A stretch of DNA of 64,000 nt from Pseudomonas frederiksbergensis (GCF_017114915.1 NZ_JAAUOE010000013.1:1-64000), one strand, 5' to 3'; positions 51,073 through 60,373 are shown, counted from the first letter of the stretch. Made by a program: numbers and translations. Notes: generated by a model not told the origin, from the sequence alone.

Positions 51073-51690
51073 CTAGCCGGCGATCCCTGCCATACGTTGC
51101 CACAACGCGTAATACACCCGTCCGGATTTCTGCTCCCGATGCAGGCGCCAGTTTCCCGGCAAGCCAAGTATCGACGGTGCTGTTTCGCTTTCAGTGTAGA
51201 CCCACGCATCGTCGGCTAGCCAATGACGCTCCTCGAGCAGAGTGCAAACGACTGGCAACAGGTTCTGATTGAACGGCGGGTCGAGGAATACCAGGTCGAA
51301 CGCCGTGGCCGGTTGGGTTTCCAGATAGCGCAAGGCGTCGGCAGTCTGTACCTGACCGTTGGTGCAGCGCAGGGTGCCCAGATGTTCTTTCAGGCTGGAC
51401 ACCGCGATGTTGCTGGCGTCCAGCGCCTGACCCATGGCAGCGCCACGGGACAGGGCTTCCAGAAACAGCGCGCCGCTGCCGGCGAACGGATCGAGCACCT
51501 TGGCCCCGGCAACGTAAGGCGCGAGCCAGTTGAACAGGGTTTCACGCACCCGGTCCGGAGTCGGGCGCAGGCCCGGAGCATCAGGGAAGCTCAGCTTTCG
51601 GCTGCGCCATTCGCCGCCGATGATGCGCAGTTGGTTCACACCGTTATGCACGTTGTGGACAGGTTTTTTAGGGCGCGATGGATTGGCCAT
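51073..51690 (-). CDS. rsmD: 16S rRNA (guanine-N2)-methyltransferase RsmD
   Basis: A 205-residue Rossmann methyltransferase that modifies G966 of 16S rRNA. Motifs are 'RIIGGEWRSRKLSFPDAPGLRPTPDRVRE' at the N-terminus, the SAM loop 'VLDPFAGSGALFLEALSRGA', and the catalytic 'VFLDPPFNQ' (DPPF). Its ATG overlaps the stop of the upstream M16 peptidase gene (TAATG), so it is translationally coupled to that gene. The order M16-M16-rsmD is the common one in Pseudomonas. Confidence 0.95.
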   Translation of the reverse strand: MANPSRPKKPVHNVHNGVNQLRIIGGEWRSRKLSFPDAPGLRPTPDRVRETLFNWLAPYVAGAKVLDPFAGSGALFLEALSRGAAMGQALDASNIAVSSLKEHLGTLRCTNGQVQTADALRYLETQPATAFDLVFLDPPFNQNLLPVVCTLLEERHWLADDAWVYTESETAPSILGLPGNWRLHREQKSGRVYYALWQRMAGIAG

Positions 51691-53180
51691 TAATGCTCCG
51701 GAACCCCGAGCGGTTGCTCGGCGGGTTTGTCAGTAGGGGCCGGTAACGGCTTTTGTGGCACGGTCGGGCCAGCGCTGACGATGACCAGTTTGTCCGTGCT
51801 CAGGTGTTTGTTCAGAGCGGCTTTGACTTGCTCGACGGTCAGGTTCTGGGACTGCTGCATGAAGTCTTCCAGGTAGCTCAACGGCAAGTTGTAGAAACCC
51901 ATGGCGCCGAGCTGACCGACGATGTCGGCGTTGCTGGCAGTGGACAGCGGAAAGCTGCCGGCCAGTTCGCGCTTGGCATCGTCGAGTTCTTTCTCGGTGG
52001 GGCCGGTCTTAAGGTAGTCGGCGAGCACATCCTGCACCAGTTTCAGGGTGCCTTCGCTCATTTCGGCGCGGGTTTGCAGATTGATCATGAACGGGCCGCG
52101 AGCCTGCATCGGGCTGAACCCTGAATACACGCCGTAAGCCAGGCCACGCTTCTCGCGCACTTCGCTCATCAGCCGGGTGCCGAAGCCTCCGCCGCCGAGA
52201 ATCTGATTGCCCATGGACAGCGCCGCGTAATCCGGGTCGTCACGGTCGATGCCCAGTTGCGCGATCATCAGGTTGGTCTGTTTGGACGGAAACTCGATAT
52301 GACCGATGCCGGGCTTGGGGTCGGTCGGCTGTTCGACTTTCGCCAGGGCCGGGCCTTTGGGCAGGTCGGCGGACACCTGTGCGGCAACCGCCTCGGCTTC
52401 GGTGCGCGACAGGTCGCCCACCAGCGCAATCACCACGTTGCCGGCGGCGTAGGCTTTCTGATGGAAGGCCCGCAACTGCGCCAGGGTGATGGGTGGAATG
52501 CTCTTCGCCGTGCCGTCGCTTGCATGCGCGTAGGGGTGATCGCCGTACAAGCGATTCATCAGCTCGATGCTGGCGAGTTTGCCGGGGTTCTGTTTCTGAT
52601 ATTCGAAGCCGGCCAGCATCTGATTCTTGATGCGCGCGAACGAGTCGGCGGGGAAGGTCGGCTTGCCGACGACTTCAGCGAACAGCTTCAACGCCGGCTC
52701 GCGTTTGTCCACGGCACTCAGGCTGCGCAAGGAGGTAAGCGCCATGTCTTTGTACGCGCCGTTACTGAAGTCGGCGCCCAATCCTTCGAAGCCCTGAGCG
52801 ATGGCGCCGACATCCTTGCCGGCCACCCCTTCGTTGAGCATGGCGTTGGTCAGCAGTGCCAGGCCGGGTGCATTGCCGTCCTGACTGCTGCCGGCGGCGA
52901 AGATCAGGCGCAGGTCGAACATCGGCAGCTCGCGGGCTTCGACGAACAGTACCTTGGCGCCTTCGGCGGTGTTCCACGTCTGCACGTTCAGCGAGCGATG
53001 ACCTGGGGCCTTGCCGTCGAGTTCCGCCAGCGATTGCAGTTTCTGGCTGGCCTTGGCCTTGTCGAGAGCTTCGCTGGCGTTGGACTCGTCGGGTTTTGAC
53101 AAATAGAAGGCGGCAGACCCGATCAGTGCGGCGGCGATCAGGCCGATCAGGGCCAGACGCGATGTTTTGCGCTTACTCAT
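51690..53180 (-). CDS. M16 family protein without the zinc-binding motif (inactive-type partner)
   Basis: A 496-residue protein of the M16 (pitrilysin) family with a signal-anchor (SRLALIGLIAAALIGSAAFYL). It has no HxxEH motif; the corresponding place reads 'APGLALLTNAMLNEG'. It keeps the Arg/Tyr pair ('EKRGLAYGVYSGF') that is on the non-catalytic subunit in heterodimeric M16 enzymes such as mitochondrial processing peptidase. The Met at 53180 is chosen over an upstream frame because the anchor follows it. It overlaps the start of rsmD and the end of the catalytic partner gene, so it should form a heterodimer with that partner. Confidence 0.87.
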   Translation of the reverse strand: MSKRKTSRLALIGLIAAALIGSAAFYLSKPDESNASEALDKAKASQKLQSLAELDGKAPGHRSLNVQTWNTAEGAKVLFVEARELPMFDLRLIFAAGSSQDGNAPGLALLTNAMLNEGVAGKDVGAIAQGFEGLGADFSNGAYKDMALTSLRSLSAVDKREPALKLFAEVVGKPTFPADSFARIKNQMLAGFEYQKQNPGKLASIELMNRLYGDHPYAHASDGTAKSIPPITLAQLRAFHQKAYAAGNVVIALVGDLSRTEAEAVAAQVSADLPKGPALAKVEQPTDPKPGIGHIEFPSKQTNLMIAQLGIDRDDPDYAALSMGNQILGGGGFGTRLMSEVREKRGLAYGVYSGFSPMQARGPFMINLQTRAEMSEGTLKLVQDVLADYLKTGPTEKELDDAKRELAGSFPLSTASNADIVGQLGAMGFYNLPLSYLEDFMQQSQNLTVEQVKAALNKHLSTDKLVIVSAGPTVPQKPLPAPTDKPAEQPLGVPEH

Positions 53181-54528
53181 GGGTCGTCTCCTGTGGCAAT
53201 ACATGGGCGACGCTCAGACGTGCGCGGGTGAAATACAGCGTGGCGGCTTTCTGGATGTCTTGAGGGGTCACGCTTTCCAGGTCGGCGAGTTCGGTGTCCA
53301 TCAGTTTCCAGGACAGGCCGACGGTTTCCAGTTGGCCGATGGCGGTGGCCTGGCTGGTGATCGAGTCACGCTCAAAGACCAGACCTGCAATGACCTGTGC
53401 TCGCACGCGCTCCAGCTCTTCAGTGGACGGCGCGGTGGTTTTCAGCTGTTCGAGCAGTTTCCACAGACCGGCTTCAGCTTGGGCCATGGTTTTCTTCTTC
53501 TGGGTGTTCGGCGTGGCCGATAACGTGAACAGACTGTCGCCACGGGTGTAGGCGTCGTAGCTCGATGAGCCGCCAGACACCAGCTCTTCGCCGCGCTCCA
53601 GTTGCGTCGGGATGCGGCCGCTGTAGCCGCCGTCGAGCAAGGCCGAAATCAAGCGCAGGGCGTTCACCGAGCGTTTGTCTGCGGCGGTGGCGATGCTCGG
53701 CACGTTGAAGGCCAGCATCAGGCTCGGCAATTGGGTTTGCACATGCAGGGTGATCTTGCGTTCGCCAGGTTCGGCCAGTTCCAGCGGAATTTTCGCCGGT
53801 GGCACATCGCGCTTGGCGATCGGGCCGAAATAACGCTGGGCCAGGGTTTTGACTTCGTCCGGGGTCACGTCACCGACCACCACCAGCGTGGCGTTGTTCG
53901 GCACATACCAGGACTGATACCAGTGGCGCAGCTCTTCGACCTTCATGCGGTCGAGGTCCGCCATCCAGCCGATGGTCGGCGTGTGGTAGCCGCTGGCGGG
54001 GTAAGCCATGGCCATGAAACGCTCGTAAGCCTTGGACATCGGCTTGTCGTCGGTGCGCAGGCGACGTTCTTCTTTGATCACCTCGATCTCGCGGGTGAAC
54101 TCGTCGACCGGCAGGCGCAGGTTGGCCATGCGGTCGGCTTCCAGTTCAAAGGCCACGCCCAGACGGTCGCGGGCCAGCACCTGGTAATACGCGGTGAAGT
54201 CGTCGCTGGTAAAGGCGTTCTCTTCTGCACCGAGGTCGCGCAGGATCAGTGAGGCTTCGCCGGGGCCGACTTTCTCGCTGCCCTTGAACATCATGTGTTC
54301 CAGCGCGTGGGACAGCCCGGTCTGGCCCGGGGTCTCGTAGCTGGAGCCGACCTTGTACCAGACCTGGGAAACGACGACCGGCGCACGATGGTCTTCGCGC
54401 ACGACGACCTTCAGACCGTTGTCCAAGGTGAATTCGTGGGTCGGTTGTGGATCGGCAGCCAGGGCCGAGAGGGGCAGACAAACTGTGCTGAGCAGCAGGC
54501 CTGCAGCGCGGCGGGCTAGAGCATTCAT
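53173..54528 (-). CDS. M16 family zinc peptidase (catalytic partner)
   Basis: A 451-residue secreted M16 peptidase with a signal peptide (LLLSTVCLPLSALAAD). The inverted zinc motif is His74-x-x-Glu77-His78 (HALEH) with a downstream Glu in 'AFELEADRMANLRL'. The second half carries the Arg-free M16_C domain. The gene overlaps the following M16 gene by 8 bases. Together they should make a periplasmic heterodimeric protease of unknown substrate. The region upstream contains a separate promoter area shared with ftsY. Confidence 0.88.
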   Translation of the reverse strand: MNALARRAAGLLLSTVCLPLSALAADPQPTHEFTLDNGLKVVVREDHRAPVVVSQVWYKVGSSYETPGQTGLSHALEHMMFKGSEKVGPGEASLILRDLGAEENAFTSDDFTAYYQVLARDRLGVAFELEADRMANLRLPVDEFTREIEVIKEERRLRTDDKPMSKAYERFMAMAYPASGYHTPTIGWMADLDRMKVEELRHWYQSWYVPNNATLVVVGDVTPDEVKTLAQRYFGPIAKRDVPPAKIPLELAEPGERKITLHVQTQLPSLMLAFNVPSIATAADKRSVNALRLISALLDGGYSGRIPTQLERGEELVSGGSSSYDAYTRGDSLFTLSATPNTQKKKTMAQAEAGLWKLLEQLKTTAPSTEELERVRAQVIAGLVFERDSITSQATAIGQLETVGLSWKLMDTELADLESVTPQDIQKAATLYFTRARLSVAHVLPQETTHE

Positions 54529-54872
54529 TCGTTTTTAAACCTGTTGGGCTGCCCGCTTGGTCTTAGCGTCGGCGGGCGAGAGGGTGCTAGGATACTGATC
54601 CGTTTTAGCGGCGGCCACGCCTATCAGGCCTTTGTGTTTGATCAGGCTGTATAGGTTTGCGACGGAAGGCATGTGTTTAGCAGCTAAACTCTGCTTTTTC
54701 GCCGATTTTGCCGATCTAGTCCTTCGTGAAATCGATTCTTTGAGATGCCGTTGGCACCTCGACAAAATGTTGCGCGTGAACAAGCTGGATGAATCGCAGT
54801 CTGTTCAGCATCGAATTATTTATTTGCCGAGGCGCCTTTTGGCGCGTCGCCACCGTGAGATAGCCGTCCTCC
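54529..54872. other. Divergent promoter region between the M16 peptidase gene and ftsY
   Basis: These 344 bases contain no convincing gene; an 82-codon frame on the minus strand (54535-54783) lacks a ribosome site. A perfect palindrome GTTTAGCAGCTAAAC (7-base arms around one base) lies at 54675-54689 and may be a regulator site. No further repeats were seen. Confidence 0.6.
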
Positions 54873-56378
54873 ATGTTTGGTTCCAACGACGACAAGAAGA
54901 CCCCAGCTGCGGCTGGCGAGAAGAAAAGCCTGTTCGGATGGCTGCGCAAAAAGCCGCAGGAACCCGTTGTCGAACAGCCACAACCACTTCCTGAGCCAGC
55001 ACCAGCGCCGGTTATAGAGCAAAAACCTGCGCCGATTGCCGAGCCGGTGCTCCAACCTGTGACCGAGCTTGCACCTGAAACCGAAATCGCGGCCCCATTG
55101 CCGGTGACACCCGTTGCCGCGCCGTGGCTGACATTGCCGGTAGCGGAAGAGCCGGTGGCACTGGTCGAAGATGAGCAGGCGCCGCACATTACGCCACCGA
55201 TTCCGGCCCCGACTGCTTATGCGCCTGAGCCGGTTCGGGCGCCAGTGGTTGAACCGGCGGCCGTTGCGCCCGTGTTCGTAGCCGAACCTGCACCGGTTGT
55301 TCCAGAGCCTGTAGTACCAACATTTGTTGCTCCAGTTGCTCCAGTTGCTCAAGCGCCTGCACCTGCACCCGTCATCACTCCTGTTGCCGCCACACCGGTT
55401 GCGCCCGTCGAAACTCCAGTCGAGCCTGTGCGTACCGAAGAGACCAAAGCCGGTTTCTTCGCCCGTCTCAAGCAAGGCCTGTCCAAGACCAGCGCCAGCA
55501 TTGGCGAGGGCATGGCCAGTCTGTTCCTCGGCAAGAAAATCATTGACGACGAGCTGCTCGAAGACATCGAAACCCGTCTGCTGACGGCCGATGTCGGCGT
55601 CGAAGCGACGTCGGTGATCATTCAGCGTCTGACTCAGAAAGTCGCCCGCAAGGAACTGGCCGATGCCAATGCCCTGTACAAATCCCTGCAGGCCGAACTG
55701 GCAGCGATGCTCAAGCCGGTCGAACAGCCGCTGAAAATCACCTCGCAGAACAAGCCGTTCGTGATTCTGGTGGTGGGCGTCAATGGCGCCGGCAAAACCA
55801 CCACCATCGGCAAAATGGCGAAGAAGCTGCAACTGGAGGGCAAGAAAGTCATGCTCGCCGCCGGTGACACCTTCCGCGCCGCGGCGGTCGAGCAATTGCA
55901 GGTCTGGGGTGAGCGCAACAAGATCCCGGTCATCGCCCAGCACACCGGCGCCGACTCGGCTTCGGTGATCTTCGACGCCGTGCAGGCCGCCAAGGCCCGG
56001 GGCATCGACGTGCTGATCGCCGACACCGCCGGTCGCCTGCACACCAAAGACAATTTGATGGAAGAGCTGAAGAAGGTTCGCCGGGTGATTGGCAAGCTCG
56101 ACGCCGACGCGCCTCATGAGGTGCTGTTGGTGCTCGACGCCGGTACCGGCCAGAACGCCATCAACCAGGCCAAGCAATTCAACCAGACCGTCGAATTGAC
56201 CGGCCTGGCGCTGACCAAGCTCGACGGCACCGCCAAGGGCGGGGTGATTTTTGCCCTGGCCAAGCAGTTTGGCTTACCGATTCGTTACATCGGCGTCGGT
56301 GAAGGCATCGACGATTTGCGTACTTTTGAAGCAGAACCCTTTGTCCAGGCATTGTTTGCCGAGCGGGAGCGTTCATGA
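54873..56378 (+). CDS. ftsY: Signal recognition particle receptor FtsY
   Basis: A 501-residue SRP receptor GTPase that brings ribosome-SRP complexes to the inner membrane. The N-terminal A domain (about residues 1-180) is rich in Pro, Ala, Val and Glu with repeated 'PVAPVA'-like blocks. The NG domain holds the P-loop 'GVNGAGKTTTIGKMAKKL', 'LAAGDTFRAAAVEQL', 'IADTAGRLH' and 'TKLDGTAKGG'. Length and order (ftsY-ftsE-ftsX-rpoH) are the same in E. coli and Pseudomonas. Its stop overlaps the start of ftsE by 4 bases. Confidence 0.97.
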   Translation: MFGSNDDKKTPAAAGEKKSLFGWLRKKPQEPVVEQPQPLPEPAPAPVIEQKPAPIAEPVLQPVTELAPETEIAAPLPVTPVAAPWLTLPVAEEPVALVEDEQAPHITPPIPAPTAYAPEPVRAPVVEPAAVAPVFVAEPAPVVPEPVVPTFVAPVAPVAQAPAPAPVITPVAATPVAPVETPVEPVRTEETKAGFFARLKQGLSKTSASIGEGMASLFLGKKIIDDELLEDIETRLLTADVGVEATSVIIQRLTQKVARKELADANALYKSLQAELAAMLKPVEQPLKITSQNKPFVILVVGVNGAGKTTTIGKMAKKLQLEGKKVMLAAGDTFRAAAVEQLQVWGERNKIPVIAQHTGADSASVIFDAVQAAKARGIDVLIADTAGRLHTKDNLMEELKKVRRVIGKLDADAPHEVLLVLDAGTGQNAINQAKQFNQTVELTGLALTKLDGTAKGGVIFALAKQFGLPIRYIGVGEGIDDLRTFEAEPFVQALFAERERS

Positions 56379-57046
56379 TTCGTTTCGAACAGGTCGGTAA
56401 ACGCTACCCGAACGGTCACGTCGGCTTGCATGAGCTGAGCTTTCGAGTCCGTCGGGGCGAATTCTTGTTTGTCACCGGCCATTCCGGTGCCGGTAAAAGC
56501 ACCTTGTTGCGTCTGTTGCTGGCCATGGAGCGTCCGACCACCGGCAAATTGCTGCTGGCCGGGCAAGACCTGAGCACCATCAGCAACGCGCAGATTCCGT
56601 TCCTGCGCCGGCAGATTGGCGTGGTATTCCAGAACCACCAGTTGCTGTTCGATCGCACGGTGTTCAACAACGTCGCATTGCCGTTGCAGATCCTTGGACT
56701 GTCCAAGGCCGAGGTCGCCAAGCGCGTGGACTCGGCCCTGGAGCGCGTGGCGCTCTCGGATAAAACCGATCTCTATCCAGGCGACTTGTCTACCGGCCAG
56801 CAACAGCGCGTCGGCATCGCCCGCGCCATCGTTCACCGTCCGGCGTTGCTGCTGGCGGACGAACCGACCGGTAACCTCGACCCGCGTCTGGCGGCAGAAA
56901 TCATGGGCGTGTTCGAAGACATCAATCGCCTGGGTACCAGCGTGCTGATCGCCAGTCACGACCTGGCGCTGATTGCCCGCATGCGTCATCGCATGCTGAC
57001 CCTGCAGCGTGGCCGATTGATCGGCGACGGGGAGGCCGGCGTATGA
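56375..57046 (+). CDS. ftsE: Cell-division ABC protein FtsE
   Basis: A 223-residue ATPase of the FtsEX complex, which activates cell-wall hydrolases at the septum. Walker A is 'GHSGAGKSTLLRLLL', the signature is 'LSTGQQQRVGIARAI', and Walker B is 'LLLADEPTGNLD'. The gene starts within the stop of ftsY (ATGA) and its own stop overlaps the start of ftsX, so the three are tightly coupled. Confidence 0.97.
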   Translation: MIRFEQVGKRYPNGHVGLHELSFRVRRGEFLFVTGHSGAGKSTLLRLLLAMERPTTGKLLLAGQDLSTISNAQIPFLRRQIGVVFQNHQLLFDRTVFNNVALPLQILGLSKAEVAKRVDSALERVALSDKTDLYPGDLSTGQQQRVGIARAIVHRPALLLADEPTGNLDPRLAAEIMGVFEDINRLGTSVLIASHDLALIARMRHRMLTLQRGRLIGDGEAGV

Positions 57047-58068
57047 GTGCCACACGTAGCCCCAAGGTTTCCGAACGTGTGGCCCCGAAGGCCGCCGATC
57101 CGCAACCGCAGCAGAAGAAAAAACGCGACGATGACGATGGCCCGGATTTCGCCACGCTGTTGCGCGCCTGGATCGAAAGTCATCGTGCCAGTTTGCTGGA
57201 CAGCTTGCGTCGCTTGGGCAAGCACCCGATCGGCAGTTTTTTCACCTGCATGGTGATGGCGGTGGCCCTGAGCTTGCCGATGGGCCTGTCACTTTTGCTG
57301 AATAACGTCGAGCGTCTGGGCGGTTCCTGGCAGCGTGCGGCGCAGATTTCCCTGTACCTGCAACTCGATGCCGGCCCTGAACAGGGCGAGTCGTTGCGCG
57401 AGCAGATCAAGGGCATGCCGGGCGTGGCCGACGCCGAATACGTGGGGCGCGATCAGGCACTGGAAGAGTTCCAGCAGCAGTCCGGGCTGGGCGAAGCGCT
57501 CAAGGAACTCCCGGAAAACCCGCTGCCGGGCGTGGTCCTGGTGACCCCGAACGAGGTCGACAAGCCCGCGCTTGAAGCATTACGACAAAAACTTTCCGAA
57601 TTGCCGAAGGTACAACAGGCACAACTTGATCTAGTCTGGGTCGAGCGTCTGGCAGCCATCCTCAAGCTGGGCGACCGATTTGTCTTCGGTCTGACCGTGC
57701 TTTTGGTGTCTGCATTACTTTTGGTGATAGGCAATACCATTCGTCTTCATATTGAAAACCGCCGCACAGAGATAGAAGTGATTAAACTCGTCGGCGGCAC
57801 TGACAGCTATGTGCGCAGGCCCTTTCTGTATATGGGTGCGCTTTATGGCTTTGGTGCGGGGATTCTTTCCTGGGGCGTATTGGCGTTCGGCCTGAACTGG
57901 CTGAACGACGCGGTGGTGGGGTTGGCCGGTTTGTACGGCAGTGACTTTGCGCTGGCCGGAGTGCCAGTTGCCGACGGTCTATCGCTCTTGCTTGGCGCGG
58001 TGCTGTTGGGGTATATCGGTGCATGGATTGCAGTCGCACGCCACCTGCGGGAGCTTGCGCCAAAGTAA
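57043..58068 (+). CDS. ftsX: Cell-division permease FtsX
   Basis: A 341-residue inner-membrane protein with a cytoplasmic N-terminal tail of about 60 charged residues and four membrane helices (starting near residues 70, 217, 265 and 310). The periplasmic loop between helices 1 and 2 ('ISLYLQLDAGPEQGESL' onwards) is the part that recruits EnvC-type activators. 'EIEVIKLVGGTDSYVRRPFLYMGALYG' is the conserved FtsX segment. It overlaps ftsE by 4 bases and ends 113 bases before rpoH. Confidence 0.95.
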   Translation: MSATRSPKVSERVAPKAADPQPQQKKKRDDDDGPDFATLLRAWIESHRASLLDSLRRLGKHPIGSFFTCMVMAVALSLPMGLSLLLNNVERLGGSWQRAAQISLYLQLDAGPEQGESLREQIKGMPGVADAEYVGRDQALEEFQQQSGLGEALKELPENPLPGVVLVTPNEVDKPALEALRQKLSELPKVQQAQLDLVWVERLAAILKLGDRFVFGLTVLLVSALLLVIGNTIRLHIENRRTEIEVIKLVGGTDSYVRRPFLYMGALYGFGAGILSWGVLAFGLNWLNDAVVGLAGLYGSDFALAGVPVADGLSLLLGAVLLGYIGAWIAVARHLRELAPK

Positions 58069-58105
58069 TATCATTTTGCTCGTATTGACCTTTCAGCGTT
58101 TATGG

Positions 58106-58132
58106 GAACTTGTCTTTTGGTTCCCGGTCAAT
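58106..58132 (+). promoter_or_regulatory. AlgU (sigma-22/sigma-E type) promoter candidate of rpoH
   Basis: GAACTT (58106-58111) is followed 16 bases later by TCAAT (58128-58132), matching the -35 of AlgU promoters and partly matching the -10. In P. aeruginosa rpoH has an AlgU-dependent promoter. The box overlaps a GGGAAC/GTTCCC dyad (58104-58125). Confidence 0.5.
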
Positions 58133-58181
58133 TTTCGCAGTGCTGAACTGCACGAGTTATGTAAGTCGGAGGTTTTTTCGT

Positions 58182-59036
58182 ATGACCAATTCTTTGCAGC
58201 CTGCATATGCTCTGGTCCCGGGTGCGAACCTGGAGGCCTATGTGCACACGGTGAACAGCATTCCATTGCTGACGCCGGAGCAGGAGCGTGAACTGGCCGA
58301 GAGTCTCTATTATGAGCAGGATTTGGGGGCGGCTCGGCAGATGGTGCTCGCCCACCTGCGTTTTGTCGTACACATTGCCCGTAGCTATTCCGGCTACGGC
58401 CTGGCCCAGGCTGACCTGATCCAGGAAGGCAACGTCGGCCTGATGAAAGCGGTCAAGCGTTTCAACCCGGAAATGGGCGTACGCCTGGTGTCCTTTGCGG
58501 TGCACTGGATCAAGGCGGAAATCCACGAGTTCATCCTGCGCAACTGGCGGATCGTCAAAGTCGCGACCACCAAGGCTCAGCGCAAGCTGTTCTTCAACCT
58601 GCGCAGCCAGAAGAAACGTCTGGCCTGGCTGAACAACGAGGAAGTCCATCGCGTGGCGGAAAGCCTCGGTGTAGAGCCACGGGAAGTACGCGAGATGGAA
58701 AGTCGCCTGACCGGTCACGACATGGCCTTCGACCCGGCCGCGGAAGCGGACGACGACAGCGCTTTCCAATCGCCGGCCAACTACCTGGAAGACCACCGGT
58801 ACGATCCGGCCCGTCAACTGGAAGACGCCGACTGGAGCGACAACTCCAACCACAACCTGCACGAAGCGCTTGAGGTGCTGGACGACCGCAGCCGCGACAT
58901 CCTCTACCAGCGCTGGCTGGCAGAAGAAAAAGCCACGCTGCACGACCTGGCGCAGAAGTACAACGTGTCGGCCGAGCGTATTCGTCAGCTCGAGAAGAGC
59001 GCGATGAACAAGCTCAAGTTGTCGATCGCGGCGTAA
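58182..59036 (+). CDS. rpoH: Heat-shock sigma factor RpoH (sigma-32)
   Basis: A 284-residue sigma-70 family factor that directs transcription of heat-shock genes. The N-terminus '[21 protein letters not shown]' is typical. Region 2 includes '[39 protein letters not shown]' (about residues 50-90) and '[21 protein letters not shown]', followed by the RpoH box '[13 protein letters not shown]'. Region 4 ends in '[24 protein letters not shown]'. The Met at 58182 has TCGGAGG upstream. A terminator follows the gene. Confidence 0.97.
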   Translation: MTNSLQPAYALVPGANLEAYVHTVNSIPLLTPEQERELAESLYYEQDLGAARQMVLAHLRFVVHIARSYSGYGLAQADLIQEGNVGLMKAVKRFNPEMGVRLVSFAVHWIKAEIHEFILRNWRIVKVATTKAQRKLFFNLRSQKKRLAWLNNEEVHRVAESLGVEPREVREMESRLTGHDMAFDPAAEADDDSAFQSPANYLEDHRYDPARQLEDADWSDNSNHNLHEALEVLDDRSRDILYQRWLAEEKATLHDLAQKYNVSAERIRQLEKSAMNKLKLSIAA

Positions 59037-59052
59037 CCCGCACGAAGGCATA

Positions 59053-59088
59053 AAAAACGCCCCGATCATTTGATCGGGGCGTTTTTGT
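59053..59088. terminator. Intrinsic terminator after rpoH
   Basis: ACGCCCCGATCA and TGATCGGGGCGT form a 12-base stem with a short loop, followed by TTTTTG and preceded by AAAAAA, so it can also act for the convergent mtgA. Confidence 0.93.
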
Positions 59089-59125
59089 TTGTGCCCGCTT
59101 ACACGGACCTACAGGGGGCGTTAAG

Positions 59126-59848
59126 TCATTGAGACCACGGCGCCCGGCGCGAATCGTTGAGGCCGATCAGATAACTGTCCCCGCCCAACTGATTCATTTG
59201 CTGGCGAATCCACCCGGCCCGCCTTGCAACGTAAGAGGTCGGATGGCTGGCGCTCCACACCCGAGGGTTCGGCAATACCGCCGCCAGTAAACTCGCCTGC
59301 TGCCGGGACAGCGAACCCGCACCCACACCAAAGTGATGGCGAGCTGCCGCTTCGGCGCCAAACACGCCTTCATCCCACTCGACGCTATTGAGGTACACCT
59401 CAAGAATCCGCTGCTTGGGCCAGAACACTTCGATCAGCCCGGTAAACCAGGCTTCCAGACCTTTACGCAACCAACTGCGGCCGGACCACAGAAACAGGTT
59501 TTTCGATACCTGCTGGCTCAGGGTGCTGGCGCCGCGAATCGAGCCGCCTCGCTCGTTATGGGCAAACGCCGCCTGAATCGCGCTGAAATCAAAGCCCCAA
59601 TGCTCGGGAAACTTCTGGTCCTCACCGGCAATCACCGCGACTTTCAGGTTGTCGGAGATTTCATCCCAGGGTTTCCAGGTGCGTTGCAAGTCAATCGGCT
59701 CGCCGTCGAACCAGGATTCGATCTTGCGCTCGACCATCAGCGCCGTTCCCGGTGGCGGCACCACCCGAAACAGCAACACCAGCAATACGCTACCGCCCGC
59801 GAACCAGAGCAGGGCCTTTGTGAGACGACGGAAAATTATCTGCAGCAT
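59126..59848 (-). CDS. mtgA: Monofunctional peptidoglycan glycosyltransferase
   Basis: A 240-residue membrane-anchored GT51 enzyme that polymerises glycan strands from lipid II. After an N-terminal helix (LLWFAGGSVLLVLLFRVV), motif 1 is 'VIAGEDQKFPEHWGFDF' with the catalytic Glu, motif 2 is 'GASTLSQQVSKNLFLW', and motif 3 is 'KQRILEVYLNSVEWDEGVFGAE'. There is no transpeptidase domain. The length matches MtgA of other pseudomonads. Confidence 0.96.
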   Translation of the reverse strand: MLQIIFRRLTKALLWFAGGSVLLVLLFRVVPPPGTALMVERKIESWFDGEPIDLQRTWKPWDEISDNLKVAVIAGEDQKFPEHWGFDFSAIQAAFAHNERGGSIRGASTLSQQVSKNLFLWSGRSWLRKGLEAWFTGLIEVFWPKQRILEVYLNSVEWDEGVFGAEAAARHHFGVGAGSLSRQQASLLAAVLPNPRVWSASHPTSYVARRAGWIRQQMNQLGGDSYLIGLNDSRRAPWSQ

Positions 59849-59922
59849 AGAGATGGCTTGGCCGAACCCGTTGAGCCGGCCATTATACAGACCCTGTTGA
59901 TCGAGTCTGACTGGAGTTCTTC

Positions 59923-60303
59923 ATGCTGCGTGGCTTTCTGATGCTGGCCGCTTTCTTCGGCTTCACCGGCGTTGCTTTGGGCGCATTCGCCGCCCACGGC
60001 CTGAAAAACCGCCTGAGCGCCGAGTACCTGGCAATTTTCCACACGGGCGTGACTTATCAACTGGTGCATACCCTGGCATTGCTGGGTGTGGCGCTGTTGG
60101 CCACGCAGATTCCCGGACGCCTGACCGCTTGGGCCGGCGCATCCTTTTCCATCGGCATTCTGTTGTTTTCCGGCAGTCTGTACCTGTTGACGATGACCGG
60201 CGTCAGCAAGCTCGGGATTGTTACACCCTTCGGTGGCCTGGCGTTTCTGGTCGGCTGGTTTTGCCTGGGGCTTGCCGCCTGGCGCTTGCAGCTTACCGCT
60301 TGA
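59923..60303 (+). CDS. DUF423 inner-membrane protein
   Basis: A 126-residue protein with about four membrane helices. The signature 'GFTGVALGAFAAHGLKNRLS' is characteristic of DUF423 (YgdD-type) proteins, whose function is unknown. It is divergent from mtgA and 70 bases upstream of thiS. No other motif is visible. Confidence 0.88.
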   Translation: MLRGFLMLAAFFGFTGVALGAFAAHGLKNRLSAEYLAIFHTGVTYQLVHTLALLGVALLATQIPGRLTAWAGASFSIGILLFSGSLYLLTMTGVSKLGIVTPFGGLAFLVGWFCLGLAAWRLQLTA

Positions 60304-60373
60304 CGCTTGTTGCTGACCTTTAGGTCATGATCGGGCTAGAATGCCAGCCCCTAAAATGATGGCGGCATTCGGC

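Noticed and set aside
54535..54783. 82-codon minus-strand frame in the ftsY upstream region
   Set aside because: It has no ribosome site or family motif and covers the likely promoter region of the divergent genes.
54816..56177. Long open frame of 453 codons on the minus strand opposite ftsY
   Set aside because: It is fully antisense to the well-identified ftsY, has a low-complexity Arg/Asn/Gly-rich translation produced by the Pro/Ala-rich A domain, and has no ribosome site.
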